Source: Phenylobacterium deserti (GTDB lineage: Bacteria > Pseudomonadota > Alphaproteobacteria > Caulobacterales > Caulobacteraceae). Taken from it: a stretch of DNA of 64,000 nt. Positions 28,214-38,227 of the stretch are shown here, piece after piece. The stretch lies in NCBI GenBank assembly GCA_945883235.1, contig CAMCXF010000006.1, forward strand, positions 62,001-126,000. The letters are read 5' to 3'. Position 1 is the first letter of the stretch, and each line of letters starts with the position of its first letter. The notes beneath the pieces are model-generated. The model saw nothing but the letters and a program-made list of their open reading frames with translations, ran no database searches and was not told where the DNA came from. The position numbers and the translations under genes were made by a program.

Positions 28214-29880
28214 CGATCCAGCGGCCGCCCCTTGGTCTCCGGCAACAGGAAGAAGCACACCACCACCGAAAGCGCCGTGAACGCAAACGGGTACCACAGG
28301 CCCGAATAGAGATCCCCCGTCGCCGTCACGATGGCAAACGCGGTGAAGGGCACGAAGCCCCCGACCCAGCCCGTCCCGATGTGATAAGGCAGCGACATGG
28401 CCGTGTAGCGGATGTGCGTCGGAAACAATTCCACCAGCCCTGCTGCAATCGGGCCGTACAGCGCTGTCGCCGCGACCACGAACACCAGCATGACGCCCAG
28501 CGCACCCAGGATGTTCATGCGTTTGGGATCGGCCTTGGTGGGATACCCGGCCTGGGCCAGCGCCGCCTTGATCCGGGTCTCGACGCTGGTCTTGACGGCC
28601 TTGGCCACCGGAGCGCTCAAGCCCACGGCGCTGGTGGAGGGAATCGTCCATTCGCCCACCCGCACCAGGGCCGGTTGGCCCGGTACGCCCGCCTCGTTGC
28701 GATACGAAACACCCGCGTTGGCCAAAGTTGATTTGGCGATGTCGCAGGCCGACAGGAAGCTGGCCTTGCCCACTGGGTCGAACTGCAGCGAGCAGTCGGC
28801 GGGATCGGCAATCACCACCACAGGCGTGCGCGCCTCGGCCTCGGCCAGCGCCGGGTTCAAGGTCTGGGTCAGCATGTGGAAACCGGGGAAATAGGCGACC
28901 AGCATCAACACCATGCCGAACATCATCACCGGCTTGCGGCCCAGCCTGTCCGACAGCCAGCCGAACACAACATAGAGCACCGCACTGGCCGCCGTCATCG
29001 TCAACAGCAGCAGGCTGATGGTCTCCGGCGGCACCTTCAGGAACCGCTCCATGAAGGTCTGGGCGTAGAAGAACGTAGTGTACCAGACCGCGCCTTGGGC
29101 GAACATCACCCCCACCAGCGCGATCAGCACCAGCTTCAGGTTTGGCCACTGGCCGAACGCTTCCGTGAAGGGTGCCTTGCTCTCCTTGCCCTCGGCCTTG
29201 AGCCGGGCGAACTCGGGGCTCTCCTGCAGCTTCACGCGCATCCAGATGGATATCGCCAGCAGCACGCCAGAAAACAGGAAAGGTATCCGCCAGCCCCAGG
29301 CATCGAAGGCTTCGTTGCCGACCGCCAGACGGGTCAAAAGGATCACGATCAGTGCGCCGAACAGGCCGAACGCCGCCGAACTCTGGATCCAGCTAGTGGC
29401 CTGACCGCGCCCGTCGTTGGGCGCATGTTCGGCCACATAGATCGCCGCGCCGCCATACTCACCGCCCAGCGCAAAGCCCTGGATGATCCTCATCAGGATC
29501 AACAGGATCGGACCGATGATCCCGGCCTGGGTGTAGCTGGGCAGCAATCCGATCGCGACCGTCGCGCCGCCCATCAGCAGCACGGTGGCCAGAAACGCGC
29601 CCTTGCGGCCTTTGCGGTCGCCGATCCGCCCGAACACCAGCGCGCCCAAGGGCCGAAACAGGAAGCCGGCCCCGAACAGCGCCAAGGCCGCCGCAAATCC
29701 CGCCGTCTCGGGCAGGCCGGTGAAGAAGGTCTTGGAGATGACCCCGGTGAGACTTCCGAAGACAAAGAAGTCGTACCACTCAAAGGTGGTGCCGGCGGAC
29801 GAGGCCGTAATGACGGTGCGCAGTGAGGTGGGCTTGGTCTCCGCCTCAGCTGTGGGCGCATCGGTGTCTGGCATACTCAT
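28210..29880 (-). CDS. MFS transporter, metabolite:H+ symporter type
   Basis: A 556-residue inner-membrane transporter of the MHS group, with the A-motif GRIGDRKGRKG and the start pattern ASSAGTTFEWYDFFVFGSL. Twelve helices are expected. About 95 extra residues sit between helices 9 and 10, on the periplasmic side, with two cysteines (ADCSLQ, SACDIAK) that could form a disulfide. The ATG at 29880 follows GGGGA; ATG 29874 is also possible. Substrate is a carboxylate or similar; unknown. Confidence 0.88.
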   Translation of the reverse strand: MSMPDTDAPTAEAETKPTSLRTVITASSAGTTFEWYDFFVFGSLTGVISKTFFTGLPETAGFAAALALFGAGFLFRPLGALVFGRIGDRKGRKGAFLATVLLMGGATVAIGLLPSYTQAGIIGPILLILMRIIQGFALGGEYGGAAIYVAEHAPNDGRGQATSWIQSSAAFGLFGALIVILLTRLAVGNEAFDAWGWRIPFLFSGVLLAISIWMRVKLQESPEFARLKAEGKESKAPFTEAFGQWPNLKLVLIALVGVMFAQGAVWYTTFFYAQTFMERFLKVPPETISLLLLTMTAASAVLYVVFGWLSDRLGRKPVMMFGMVLMLVAYFPGFHMLTQTLNPALAEAEARTPVVVIADPADCSLQFDPVGKASFLSACDIAKSTLANAGVSYRNEAGVPGQPALVRVGEWTIPSTSAVGLSAPVAKAVKTSVETRIKAALAQAGYPTKADPKRMNILGALGVMLVFVVAATALYGPIAAGLVELFPTHIRYTAMSLPYHIGTGWVGGFVPFTAFAIVTATGDLYSGLWYPFAFTALSVVVCFFLLPETKGRPLDR

Positions 29881-29939
29881 GAATCCCCGGTCTTCTGTAG
29901 AGCCTGATCTAGCATCGGTTCGATCTGAGATGAAACCGG

Positions 29940-29965
29940 CCTCCCCTCCTCCTTGCGGGGAGAGG
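29940..29965. repeat. CCTCCCC-type intergenic hairpin
   Basis: A GC-rich inverted repeat (CCTCCCC...GGGGAGAGG) between the M20 peptidase stop and the MFS start. It has six paired bases and resembles the arms of the gap-pgk element. It has no T-run and no gene. Confidence 0.4.
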
Positions 29966-29987
29966 GCTATACCGTCTGAGTACCCGC

Positions 29988-31399
29988 CTACTTCACGCCG
30001 ACGTAGGCCTTCACCAGATCGAACAGGTAGTCGCGGCCTTCGTACAACGACTTCGCACGCGTGCGCTCGTTGAGGCCGTGAACGCCGTTGCCATCGGGAT
30101 CGCCGAAGATGCCCGGAACGCCATAGATCGGCAGTTTGACCGGGCCGAAGTAGAGCGCGTCGGTGGCACCGGATGACATTGAGGGCAACAGCGGCACACC
30201 CGGGAAGTGTCTGGCCGCCATAGCCTTCATCGGATCTATGACCTTGGGATCGAGAGGCGGCGGAGACGCGACGGGCTTTTCGGGATTGAGCGCCGTGATT
30301 GACACTTTCGGGTCGGCCATCACCCGCACCAGAGTGTCGCGCGTCTGCTGCCAGGTCTCGCCCGGGAATATCCGGCAATTGACAATGGCCCTGGCGCGTT
30401 GGGGCAGAGCGTTCGAGGCGTGCCCGGCATCCAGGCGTGTTGCGACGCAGTTGGTATGCAGGATCGAATTCACGTTGATGTCGGTGGCGGCGGTCCGCGC
30501 GGCCTGGGTGTCAGCCGGATTGACCAGCAGTTGCTTCAGCGCCGCGCCGGCTGCGTCACCCCGCTCTGCCCGCAGCGCAAAGACCGCGCGGGTGGTGTCG
30601 GTCAGCTTCACCGGGAAGGTGTAGGCCTGGATTTTCATCAAGGCGTTGGCCAGGTTGTAGATCGCGTTGTCAGGCTGCGGCCGTGAGGAATGACCCCCGG
30701 GGTTGGTCACCTCCAGCTCGAAATTCTGGGATGCCTTTTCGCCCACCTGAACCGACAGGGTGTCGCGCTGACCATCCGGCGTCAGCCGACCGCCGCCACC
30801 CTCATTGAGGCCAAAGTCGGCGCTGACCAGGTCCGGACGATTGTTGGCCAGCCACGACGCGCCGTTGAACGCCTCGTTGGTTTCCTCTCCGCACGTCAGC
30901 GCCATCTTCAGCGTAGTTTGGGCGGCGTCTTGCCCTGCTTCAGACGCATCAGGGTGTCCACCCAGATGGCGTCCAGGCCCTTCATGTCGGACGTCCCGCG
31001 CGCGTAGAAATAGCCACCTTCTTCGATCAAGGTGAAGGGATCGCGGGTCCAGTCCTCGCGGCGGGCCTCCACCACATCCAGGTGGCCCAGCAAGAGCACG
31101 GCTCCGGCCTTTGGATCGGAGCCTTTCAGGATCGCGACCAGACCACCCTCCCTGGGCTTCTCGGACAGGGCGAAGTAGGTGAGGTCGGCGTCGACAAAGC
31201 CCGCGGACTTCAACCGCGCACCGAGTTGCGCCGCCGCCTGGGTGCAGCTGCCGACCGACAGTGTCGTATTGGTCTCGACCAGTTCCTTGTAGATCGCGCG
31301 GAACGCAGCTTGGTCGGGGCGCAACGATGCCTCCTGCGCCTGTGCAACGCCCGGCCCCAGCAAAGCCAATCCGACCAATCCTGCCGCAAACACTCTCAT
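29988..31399 (-). pseudogene. M20 family metallopeptidase, single-base frameshift
   Basis: A secreted zinc dipeptidase of the M20 family, broken by one frameshift. The 5' part begins at the ATG at 31399 (AAGGGG upstream) with a signal peptide cut after AQA, and includes the metal motif LLLGHLDVVEA and GTSDMKG. It then runs to a stop at 30908-30910. The 3' part continues in another frame from about 30920 with MALTCGEETNEAFNG and the dimerisation domain to the natural end at 29988. The break lies at a TTT run (30917-30919, an AAA run on the coding strand); adding one base rejoins a full-length protein. It may be a sequencing error or a recent mutation. Confidence 0.8.
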
Positions 31400-31461
31400 C
31401 CCGACCCCTTGACGTGCAAAACGGCACTCAAGCACGCCAGATGAGTCTGCGGAAGCGGTCG

Positions 31462-33819
31462 TCAGGCGGCCGCGGACTGATCCGGTGCCGTAGCGTCTCG
31501 CGCCTCTGACGCAGCAATGATTTCGCGAATCAGATCGGTAGGCGAGATAGGCTTGCCGATCACACCGTCCATCCCGGCATCCAGATAAGCCTGCCGCTGG
31601 TGTGACAGGACATTGGCAGTCAGCGCCAAGATCGGCAGGCCAGAAACCGGCCCCTCCATCGCCCGGATGCGACGGGTGGCTTCAAGGCCATCGATGCCGG
31701 GCATCTGGATATCCATCAGGATCAGGTCGAAACCGCCGCGAGCCGCAGCTTCCACACCCTCATAGCCGTCGTCGGCCGTTTCCACGTAGGCACCTAGATT
31801 CTCAAGCAGTTTGGTGGCGATCAACCGGTTGGTGGCGTTGTCCTCGACAACCAGCACACGGACGCCGTCCAGGAAGAGAGCGTCAGCATCGGGAATTTCG
31901 ACCAGCGCTTCCGTCGGTTCGGCTGTGATCTCGAACCAGAAGGTCGACCCCTGGCCTTCCACCGATGCGAACCCGGTCTGGCCGTCCATCAGTTCGGCGA
32001 GTTTGCGGGTAATGGCCAGACCCAGCCCCGATCCACCAAACTTCCGGGTCGTTGAGGCATCGGCCTGGTTGAACCGGCCAAAGATCCGCACCTGGGCATC
32101 AGCAGCTATGCCAATGCCCGTGTCCTCGACCTCGAAGCGTAGCAAGCCGGCATCCGTTCGGCGGCAGCGAACCACGACGTGACCGGCTTCGGTGAACTTC
32201 ACCGCGTTACCGGCCAGATTGAACAGGGCCTGTCGCAAACGAACCGGATCAGATCGAATCCAGCCCACCGACGGGTCCACGTCGACGATCAGCTGCAGAC
32301 CCTTGGCCCGCGCCTGGCCGTCCAGCAGCCGCGCAACGCTGCGCACCAGCTTGATCGGTTCGACCGGCTCACAGTTCAGATCCAGTTGCCCGGCCTCGAT
32401 CTTCGAGAAATCCAGTACGTCGTTCAGAAGTTCGGCCAGCATCTGGCCGCAGTTCAGAGCGTCTTCCAGCAGGATGGCGTTGCCTTGGCTGAGGGTCTCG
32501 CCCTTGAGCAGGTGCAGGACCCCCATGACACCGTTCAAAGGTGTGCGGATTTCATGGCTCATGTTGGCCAGAAACGCCGCCTTGGCTTCCGCAGCCTCTT
32601 CGGCGGCGCGCTGGGCCTCGATCAGAGCCAGTTCCTGACTTTTGGCGGCGTCGCAGTCCTGAATCAGCCCGACAGCCCGGAGCCAGCGGCCGTTCGGGGA
32701 AACCTTCAGGTGATGGTGAATCCGGACCCAGCGTTCCACGCCGTCTGGCCGGACAATCCGCGCTTCAATACTGGCACCGCCAGGCGAAGCGCTTCGATGC
32801 AGATTGCGGAACGCCGCCCGTACATGCGGCAGGTCATCGTTGTGGAAACCCGGATAGCGCAATTCACAGGCTTCTTCGTAGCTCGAGTTGGACTGGCCCG
32901 TGATCTTTTCGAATTCCGGCGAGCACCAGAAAGTTTTCTTGATGTGGTCAATTTCATAGGCGGCGGCTTCAGCAACCTGCATGGCCATATTCAGCCGGCC
33001 CGCAGTGGCTTCAACCTCCCGCCGGGCGCTTCGCATTTCGGCTTCGCCGCGACGTGCGAGATCACGCGCGTTCGCCAACTCGGTGATGTCTTCCGAGATG
33101 CCTTTGAGCACAAAGGCGCCGCTAGGGCTCATATCCGGGCGCACGGTAACCCGCATCGTGATCCAGCACCGACCGTGCGCACGGATGCGGTGCTCAACAC
33201 GCACCGCCAGACCGGTCTGCACGGCCTCTGCCATGACGTTACGAATGGAATCACGGTCCTGGGGGTGGATCAGTTCGTAAAAGCGATCAGGGGTCCAGAC
33301 AATGTCCGGATCGAACCCGACAAGCTCGACCAGCTCATCTGACCACCAGATCGTCTCCGAGACTGAGTCATACTCCCAGATGCCGATACCTGCAGCAGCG
33401 CCCAGGGCTTTTCGGGTTCGCCGGGCCTCTGCGACCTCTTCTCGGACCATGTGCTCGGCATGGGCATCGCGCATGGTCACCACGTGGCTGCCATCGGCCA
33501 TGATCTGCCGCCGCGTGGCGAACCAGCGCCAGTCGCCGTCCAGCGCGCGTACCCGAATTTCGCTGTCCGAATAGTCGCCTGGACGGCCCTGCCGGGCCCG
33601 CTCACGCACCGCGACGACGTCGTCCGGATGGTAGAAATCAAGGCAGGAGCGACCAATCAGCTCGGCTTCCGCGATGCCGGTCAGTAGGCACCATGCGCGA
33701 TTCACAAGTCGGAAACGCCCATCCGAACCGGCCACATGCATCAGGTCATGGCTATTGTCGAACAGCCATTTCGTCATCTCGGACTTGTCGGCGGCGCGCT
33801 TGACGCTCTTTCGAACCAT
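31462..33819 (-). CDS. Hybrid sensor histidine kinase/response regulator with three PAS domains
   Basis: A 785-residue cytoplasmic signalling protein with no clear membrane helix. Three PAS-type sensor units (about residues 15-120, 135-250 and 275-395) precede the dimerisation/phosphoacceptor helix ANMSHEIRTPLNG (H422). The ATPase domain shows LFNLAGNAVKFTE, DTGIGI and GGSGLGLAITRKL. A C-terminal receiver has the phosphoacceptor Asp703 in MDIQMPGIDG and the conserved Lys of GKPIS. The ATG at 33819 is preferred over a TTG at 33846. An unidentified histidine phosphotransfer partner would be needed downstream. Confidence 0.92.
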   Translation of the reverse strand: MVRKSVKRAADKSEMTKWLFDNSHDLMHVAGSDGRFRLVNRAWCLLTGIAEAELIGRSCLDFYHPDDVVAVRERARQGRPGDYSDSEIRVRALDGDWRWFATRRQIMADGSHVVTMRDAHAEHMVREEVAEARRTRKALGAAAGIGIWEYDSVSETIWWSDELVELVGFDPDIVWTPDRFYELIHPQDRDSIRNVMAEAVQTGLAVRVEHRIRAHGRCWITMRVTVRPDMSPSGAFVLKGISEDITELANARDLARRGEAEMRSARREVEATAGRLNMAMQVAEAAAYEIDHIKKTFWCSPEFEKITGQSNSSYEEACELRYPGFHNDDLPHVRAAFRNLHRSASPGGASIEARIVRPDGVERWVRIHHHLKVSPNGRWLRAVGLIQDCDAAKSQELALIEAQRAAEEAAEAKAAFLANMSHEIRTPLNGVMGVLHLLKGETLSQGNAILLEDALNCGQMLAELLNDVLDFSKIEAGQLDLNCEPVEPIKLVRSVARLLDGQARAKGLQLIVDVDPSVGWIRSDPVRLRQALFNLAGNAVKFTEAGHVVVRCRRTDAGLLRFEVEDTGIGIAADAQVRIFGRFNQADASTTRKFGGSGLGLAITRKLAELMDGQTGFASVEGQGSTFWFEITAEPTEALVEIPDADALFLDGVRVLVVEDNATNRLIATKLLENLGAYVETADDGYEGVEAAARGGFDLILMDIQMPGIDGLEATRRIRAMEGPVSGLPILALTANVLSHQRQAYLDAGMDGVIGKPISPTDLIREIIAASEARDATAPDQSAAA

Positions 33820-33891
33820 GTCGCTTCCCAGGATCAGGAACGACAATGCACCCTGGCAAGTAAATTTAGAGTTGCATTTTTCATGCGTGCA

Positions 33892-35082
33892 TCAAAAGGC
33901 GCTTTCGCCGGTGATTGCGCGTCCCAGGATCAGGGCATGAACGTCGTGGGCACCTTCGTAGGTATTCACGGTCTCCAGGTTCGCGGCGTGACGCATCACG
34001 TGATACTCGCCGGAAATGCCATTGCCGCCGTGCATGTCGCGTGAAACCCGGGCGATATCCAGCGCCTTGCCGCAGTTGTTGCGCTTCAGCATCGAGATCG
34101 CCTCCGGCACCCAGGCGCCCTCATCGATCAGCCGACCCAGCGCCAGAGCGCCCTCGAAGCCCAGCGCGATCTCGGTGGACATGTCGGCCAGTTTCTTCTG
34201 GACCAGCTGGCGCGAGGCCAGGGTGCGCCCGAACAGGCTGCGGCTCGACACATAGTCGCGGCTGGCGTGCATGCAGAACTCTGCCGCGCCCATGGCGCCC
34301 CAGGCAATCCCGTAGCGCGCCTTGTTCAGGCACGAGAACGGTCCTCGCAGCCCCTCGACGTTCGGCAGCATGGCGTCATCCGACACGAACACATCCGTCA
34401 GCGAAATCTCGCCGGTCACCGACGCCCGCAGCGACAGCTTGCCCAGGATTTTGGGCGTCTCGAATCCCTTGATCCCCCGGTCCACCAGGAAGCCCCGGAT
34501 CTTGCCGTCCAGTTTGGCCCAGACCAGGGCCACGTCCGACACCGGCGAATTAGTGATCCACATCTTCGCCCCGTTCAGGATGAACCCGCCGGGAACCTTC
34601 TTGGCCACTGTGCGCATCGACGCGGGGTCGGACCCGCCGTCTGGTTCGGTCAGGCCGAAGCAGCCGATGATCCGGCCCGCCGCCATGCCGGGTAGATATT
34701 TGCGCCGCTGTTCCTCCGAGCCGAAGGCGAAGATCGGGTACATCACCAGCGAGGACTGCACGCTCATCGCCGAGCGGTAACCGCTGTCGATAGCCTCGAT
34801 CTCGCGGGCGATCAGCCCATAGGCCACGTGGTTCACGCCTGCGCAGCCGTACTCCTCCGGCAGCGTGGGACCGAGGAACCCAAGCTCACCCATCTCGGTC
34901 ATGATCTCGCGGTCGAACCGCTCCTCGGCATAGGCCGAAACGACCCGAGGCAGCAGCTTCTCCCGGGCGTAGCTGCGTGCCGCGTCCCACACCATCCGCT
35001 CGTCCTCGGACAGGCGGGACGACAGGTCGAGGGGGTCATCCCAGCGATAGGTCTTGGTCGGCGCGCTGGAATCGGCTGGCAT
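33892..35082 (-). CDS. gcdH: Glutaryl-CoA dehydrogenase
   Basis: FAD enzyme of 396 residues that oxidises and decarboxylates glutaryl-CoA to crotonyl-CoA in lysine, tryptophan and benzoate breakdown. The substrate-binding Arg-Ser pair appears in [14 protein letters not shown], and the catalytic Glu is in [20 protein letters not shown], both hallmarks of this member of the acyl-CoA dehydrogenases. The flavin-loop motif reads [21 protein letters not shown] precedes the ATG. It lies 42 bases after an enoyl-CoA hydratase gene on the same strand; the crotonyl-CoA produced would suit that enzyme. Confidence 0.93.
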   Translation of the reverse strand: MPADSSAPTKTYRWDDPLDLSSRLSEDERMVWDAARSYAREKLLPRVVSAYAEERFDREIMTEMGELGFLGPTLPEEYGCAGVNHVAYGLIAREIEAIDSGYRSAMSVQSSLVMYPIFAFGSEEQRRKYLPGMAAGRIIGCFGLTEPDGGSDPASMRTVAKKVPGGFILNGAKMWITNSPVSDVALVWAKLDGKIRGFLVDRGIKGFETPKILGKLSLRASVTGEISLTDVFVSDDAMLPNVEGLRGPFSCLNKARYGIAWGAMGAAEFCMHASRDYVSSRSLFGRTLASRQLVQKKLADMSTEIALGFEGALALGRLIDEGAWVPEAISMLKRNNCGKALDIARVSRDMHGGNGISGEYHVMRHAANLETVNTYEGAHDVHALILGRAITGESAF

Positions 35083-35124
35083 CGGTGGCTCCTGTTCGGT
35101 CAGTCCTGGCGGGATACCGGGTTT

Positions 35125-35937
35125 TCAGGTTCCCGTGTAGGCACCTTTGCGCTTGTCGACGAAGGCTGCCCGCGATTCCTTGGCGTCGTTCCGGGCGCGA
35201 CCGACGAAGTCGAGGCCAAGGGTCTCGAACCGGAGTGCGTCCTCAAGACCGCAATCGACGTTGTGCTGCAGCACCCGTTTGGACATGCGTAGCGCCAGCG
35301 GCGGCCATTGCGTCATTTCGCCGGCATAGGCCACAGCGGCGTCCAGCAGTTCGGCCGCGGGCGCGATGCGGTTCAGCAGGCCCAGACGCAGCCCTTCGTC
35401 AGCACCGACAGCCCGACTGGTGAAGATCATGTCGGCGGCTGCGGCATAGCCCACCACGCGCGGCAGGAAGAAGCTCAGGCCCGAATCCGGGGACAGTGAT
35501 CGCTCGATAAACACACTCTTGAACCGCGCGTGTTCCGACCCGATCCGCACATCACAAGCCAGCGCCGTCGACAGGCCTGCGCCCGCCGCCACGCCGTTGA
35601 TGGCCCCGATCACCGGCTTGTCGAAGGTGGCCCACATCGTCGCCCAGCGGCCGACCCAGCCCATCTCATCCAGCTTGTCGTTCTGGGTCGGGCGCGCCTG
35701 ACCACCCTCGGCCATCACCGCTGCGCCCGCCGCCAGATCCGCGCCGGCGCAAAAGCCGCGACCCGCGCCGGTGAGCACAACGGCCCTGACATCATCGTCA
35801 GCGCGCAAGTCTGCCAGGACATCAGAGACCTCGGCGCGCATTGCTGCCGACAGCGCGTTCAACCGGTCGGGGTTGCTGAGCGTGAGAACGGCGACATGGC
35901 CGCGCCGTTCGAGTGTGATGAACTCAAGGTCGGCCAT
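35125..35937 (-). CDS. Enoyl-CoA hydratase/isomerase family protein
   Basis: A 270-residue crotonase-fold protein. Oxyanion-hole loops are FCAGADLAAG and INGVAAGAGLSTALAC. At the catalytic region it reads IERSLSPDSGLSFFLPR, with Asp in place of the usual second Glu, a pattern seen in several 2-(1,2-epoxy-1,2-dihydrophenyl)acetyl-CoA isomerase and PaaB/PaaG-like proteins. I use the ATG at 35937; GGAGGG lies ten bases upstream. It precedes gcdH in what looks like a two-gene operon, so it probably acts in the same acid-degradation pathway. Confidence 0.85.
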   Translation of the reverse strand: MADLEFITLERRGHVAVLTLSNPDRLNALSAAMRAEVSDVLADLRADDDVRAVVLTGAGRGFCAGADLAAGAAVMAEGGQARPTQNDKLDEMGWVGRWATMWATFDKPVIGAINGVAAGAGLSTALACDVRIGSEHARFKSVFIERSLSPDSGLSFFLPRVVGYAAAADMIFTSRAVGADEGLRLGLLNRIAPAAELLDAAVAYAGEMTQWPPLALRMSKRVLQHNVDCGLEDALRFETLGLDFVGRARNDAKESRAAFVDKRKGAYTGT

Positions 35938-36002
35938 TGTCTTCGTTCCCTCCACTTATCGTTGGAGAGAACAGTCGCGCCGTTAGCGGCCCAATGGAAG
36001 CC

Positions 36003-38144
36003 CTAGAAACTGACGTCCAGCGAGACCCGTGCCGCCCGAGGAGACCCCGGCAAGATATTGTTGTCGCCGTGGCTGGTGGCTGCGTAGAGCTTGTCGAACA
36101 GGTTCTCGACGTTGATCTGGGCCCTGAGATGATCGTTCAGCCGCACAAAAATCGCTGTATCGATGCGGGTGAAACCAGGCAGCGTGACCGCGTTTGAGAT
36201 CGAGGCGAAGCGCTTCGTCTGGTGGATCACGCCCAGGCCGGCGGAGACCCGCGAAGTGACCTCATACTTGTTCCACAGGGAGAACGTATGATCCGGGACC
36301 AACGGGACCTTGCGGCCGGCAGGCGCAGCGGCCGTGGTGCGGACAATCTCCGCGCCCTGCCAGGCGTAGCCGGCGGCGACTTCCCATTTAGGGGTCAGCC
36401 GACCCGAGAGACCGGCCTCGAACCCCTTGGACCGCTGGGCACCGGTCAGCACGACCTGGCCCGGGCGCAATGGGTCGGGCGATGTCGAGTTTTCCCGGTC
36501 CAGCCGATAGAGCGCCAGTGTCAGCAACAGTCGCGGATTGATCTCCCACTTCGCACCCACCTCAAGATTCTCGAATTCCTCGGGCTTCAGGGTTTCCGAA
36601 CTGGCGGTCAGTGACGAGAACTGATCCCCCGACGCCGGGAGGTACGAGACGCTGTAGCTCGCATATAGCGACACGGGCGCGACCGGCTTGAACACCAGGC
36701 CGAGGCGCGGCGACCACAGCTCATCGCGCCGGGAAAAGTCGCGGCGGCCGACCGCCGCGGCGCGGCGATCCTGGAAGTCCAGGTCAAAGCTGTCGAACCG
36801 CAGGCCTGCCAGCAGTTGAAGCTGATTTGTGATGTCGATCTGATCTTGCAGATAGGCAGCAGCGACCTTGACCTCGACCGCGTTGTTGGCGTCCGCACCG
36901 GTGTTGGTGAAGAAGATCGGCAGACCGCGCCGGGTCGGATCAGCGAACGGGTTCCCCACCAGCGTCGTCGGACCTGTGGCGGCGTTGAAGTGCCCGGTCA
37001 CGCGCAGGTTCGACGTCTTCTGGCGGCCGAATTCAGCCCCGGCAAGAAACGTGTGGTTCATGCCGCCCCAGTTGGTCTTCCAGACAACATCCGTCTGGTT
37101 GAACAGGTTTTCGCGCGGTGAAATGTTGCGATAGGCCTGGAGCGGATAGGTGGCGGGAGCCCCGGTCGTCCCGGGCACGGCAGCTCCGCCGGGGAAGATA
37201 TTGTCGTAGGACTTGTCATAGTCGCCAAGCACGGTGCGATTGCGCAGGACCAGCGTTTCAGAGACAGAATACTCGACTGACAGGTTCACAAGATCGACGT
37301 TGGTGGTGGCGTAGCTGCGCTCGGGGTCGCCGAAGAACGCGCCACGACGGACAGGTGCCGGGCGGCCATTGAACGAGGGTGCGCCGCGATCGGTGGTGCG
37401 ATCATCCTCAAAGTGTTCGTAGGACAGCGACAGCGTCAGGCCGTCATCGTTGCGCCAGGCAACCGAGGGATTCAGGCCCCAGCGCTCGATATTGACGAAA
37501 TCCCGGAAGCTATCCGAGCGCTGGTAGACACCGGCAACCCGGCCAGCCAGCCCGCCATCCAACGGCTGACCAACGTCGAAACTGTAGCGTTGATGCGCGT
37601 AGGAACCGAGTTCGACGGTCGCCGAGCGCTCCCGAGACCAATCGGCTCTTTTCGTCACGCGATTGATGACGCCTCCACCGCCGCCACGGCCAAAAATCAT
37701 GGCGTTGGGGCCTTTGAGCACCTCGATCCGCTCGGCATTGTAGAGGTCACGCAGATACTGAACGTCGTCACGGACGCCATCGACGAAGAAGTCGGCGGTC
37801 GTTGCATTACCGCGGATCGTCGGCGCATCACGGTGGCCCTCGCCCTGTCCCATGCCAACGCCCGGCACGTAGCGGACGACATCGCCCATGCTCTGCATCG
37901 ACTGGTCGCGGATCAGCTCATCGGTGATGACCGTAATGGCCTGGGGCACGTCACGTAGCGGTGTGTCGGTGCGGGTGGCAGTTGAGGTTCGGGTTGCGCT
38001 GTAGTCCACATCGCGCGGCGCCGTGACCACCACGGCCGAAACTGTGCCCGCATCGGCATCCTCTTCGGCGCGCACCGGCAGAGTTCCAACAAGCAGGATA
38101 ATGGGAGCCAGGGCGATGAGGGTTGGTGCGCGACGCGTGAACAT
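36003..38144 (-). CDS. TonB-dependent siderophore receptor
   Basis: A 713-residue outer-membrane receptor for an iron siderophore. A signal peptide ends at VRA. The TonB box candidate is VVVTA near residue 39. The plug domain follows (DVPQAITVITDELIRDQ, RYVPGVGMGQGEGH, IRGNATTADFFVDGVRDD, IEVLKGPNAMIFGRGGGGG). A beta-barrel runs to the C-terminal Phe (RVSLDVSF). The closest named relatives by pattern are FhuA/FiuA-type catecholate or hydroxamate receptors. A Fur-type box lies 68-82 bases upstream of the start. It is downstream of the PepSY gene on the same strand. Confidence 0.93.
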   Translation of the reverse strand: MFTRRAPTLIALAPIILLVGTLPVRAEEDADAGTVSAVVVTAPRDVDYSATRTSTATRTDTPLRDVPQAITVITDELIRDQSMQSMGDVVRYVPGVGMGQGEGHRDAPTIRGNATTADFFVDGVRDDVQYLRDLYNAERIEVLKGPNAMIFGRGGGGGVINRVTKRADWSRERSATVELGSYAHQRYSFDVGQPLDGGLAGRVAGVYQRSDSFRDFVNIERWGLNPSVAWRNDDGLTLSLSYEHFEDDRTTDRGAPSFNGRPAPVRRGAFFGDPERSYATTNVDLVNLSVEYSVSETLVLRNRTVLGDYDKSYDNIFPGGAAVPGTTGAPATYPLQAYRNISPRENLFNQTDVVWKTNWGGMNHTFLAGAEFGRQKTSNLRVTGHFNAATGPTTLVGNPFADPTRRGLPIFFTNTGADANNAVEVKVAAAYLQDQIDITNQLQLLAGLRFDSFDLDFQDRRAAAVGRRDFSRRDELWSPRLGLVFKPVAPVSLYASYSVSYLPASGDQFSSLTASSETLKPEEFENLEVGAKWEINPRLLLTLALYRLDRENSTSPDPLRPGQVVLTGAQRSKGFEAGLSGRLTPKWEVAAGYAWQGAEIVRTTAAAPAGRKVPLVPDHTFSLWNKYEVTSRVSAGLGVIHQTKRFASISNAVTLPGFTRIDTAIFVRLNDHLRAQINVENLFDKLYAATSHGDNNILPGSPRAARVSLDVSF

Positions 38145-38173
38145 GGGAAGTCCGAAACCGATGCGACTAAGAC

Positions 38174-38188
38174 TGAGAAGCGTTCTTA
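38174..38188. promoter_or_regulatory. Second, degenerate Fur-like box
   Basis: TGAGAAGCGTTCTTA, a 7-1-7 inverted repeat with five of seven paired positions matching, lies 23 bases downstream of the better box and 30 bases before the TonB receptor start. Tandem Fur boxes are common at siderophore receptor promoters. Treat it as a weak site. Confidence 0.4.
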
Positions 38189-38211
38189 AGTCGTCGTCCT
38201 AAAGGGCGCAA

Positions 38212-38226
38212 TGAGAATCATTCTCA
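38212..38226. promoter_or_regulatory. Fur box (7-1-7 palindrome)
   Basis: TGAGAATCATTCTCA is an exact 7-1-7 inverted repeat matching the Fur consensus core. It sits between the PepSY gene stop (38228) and the TonB receptor start (38144), so it should repress the receptor when iron is plentiful. It implies that the receptor has its own promoter within the operon. Confidence 0.85.
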
Positions 38227-38227
38227 A

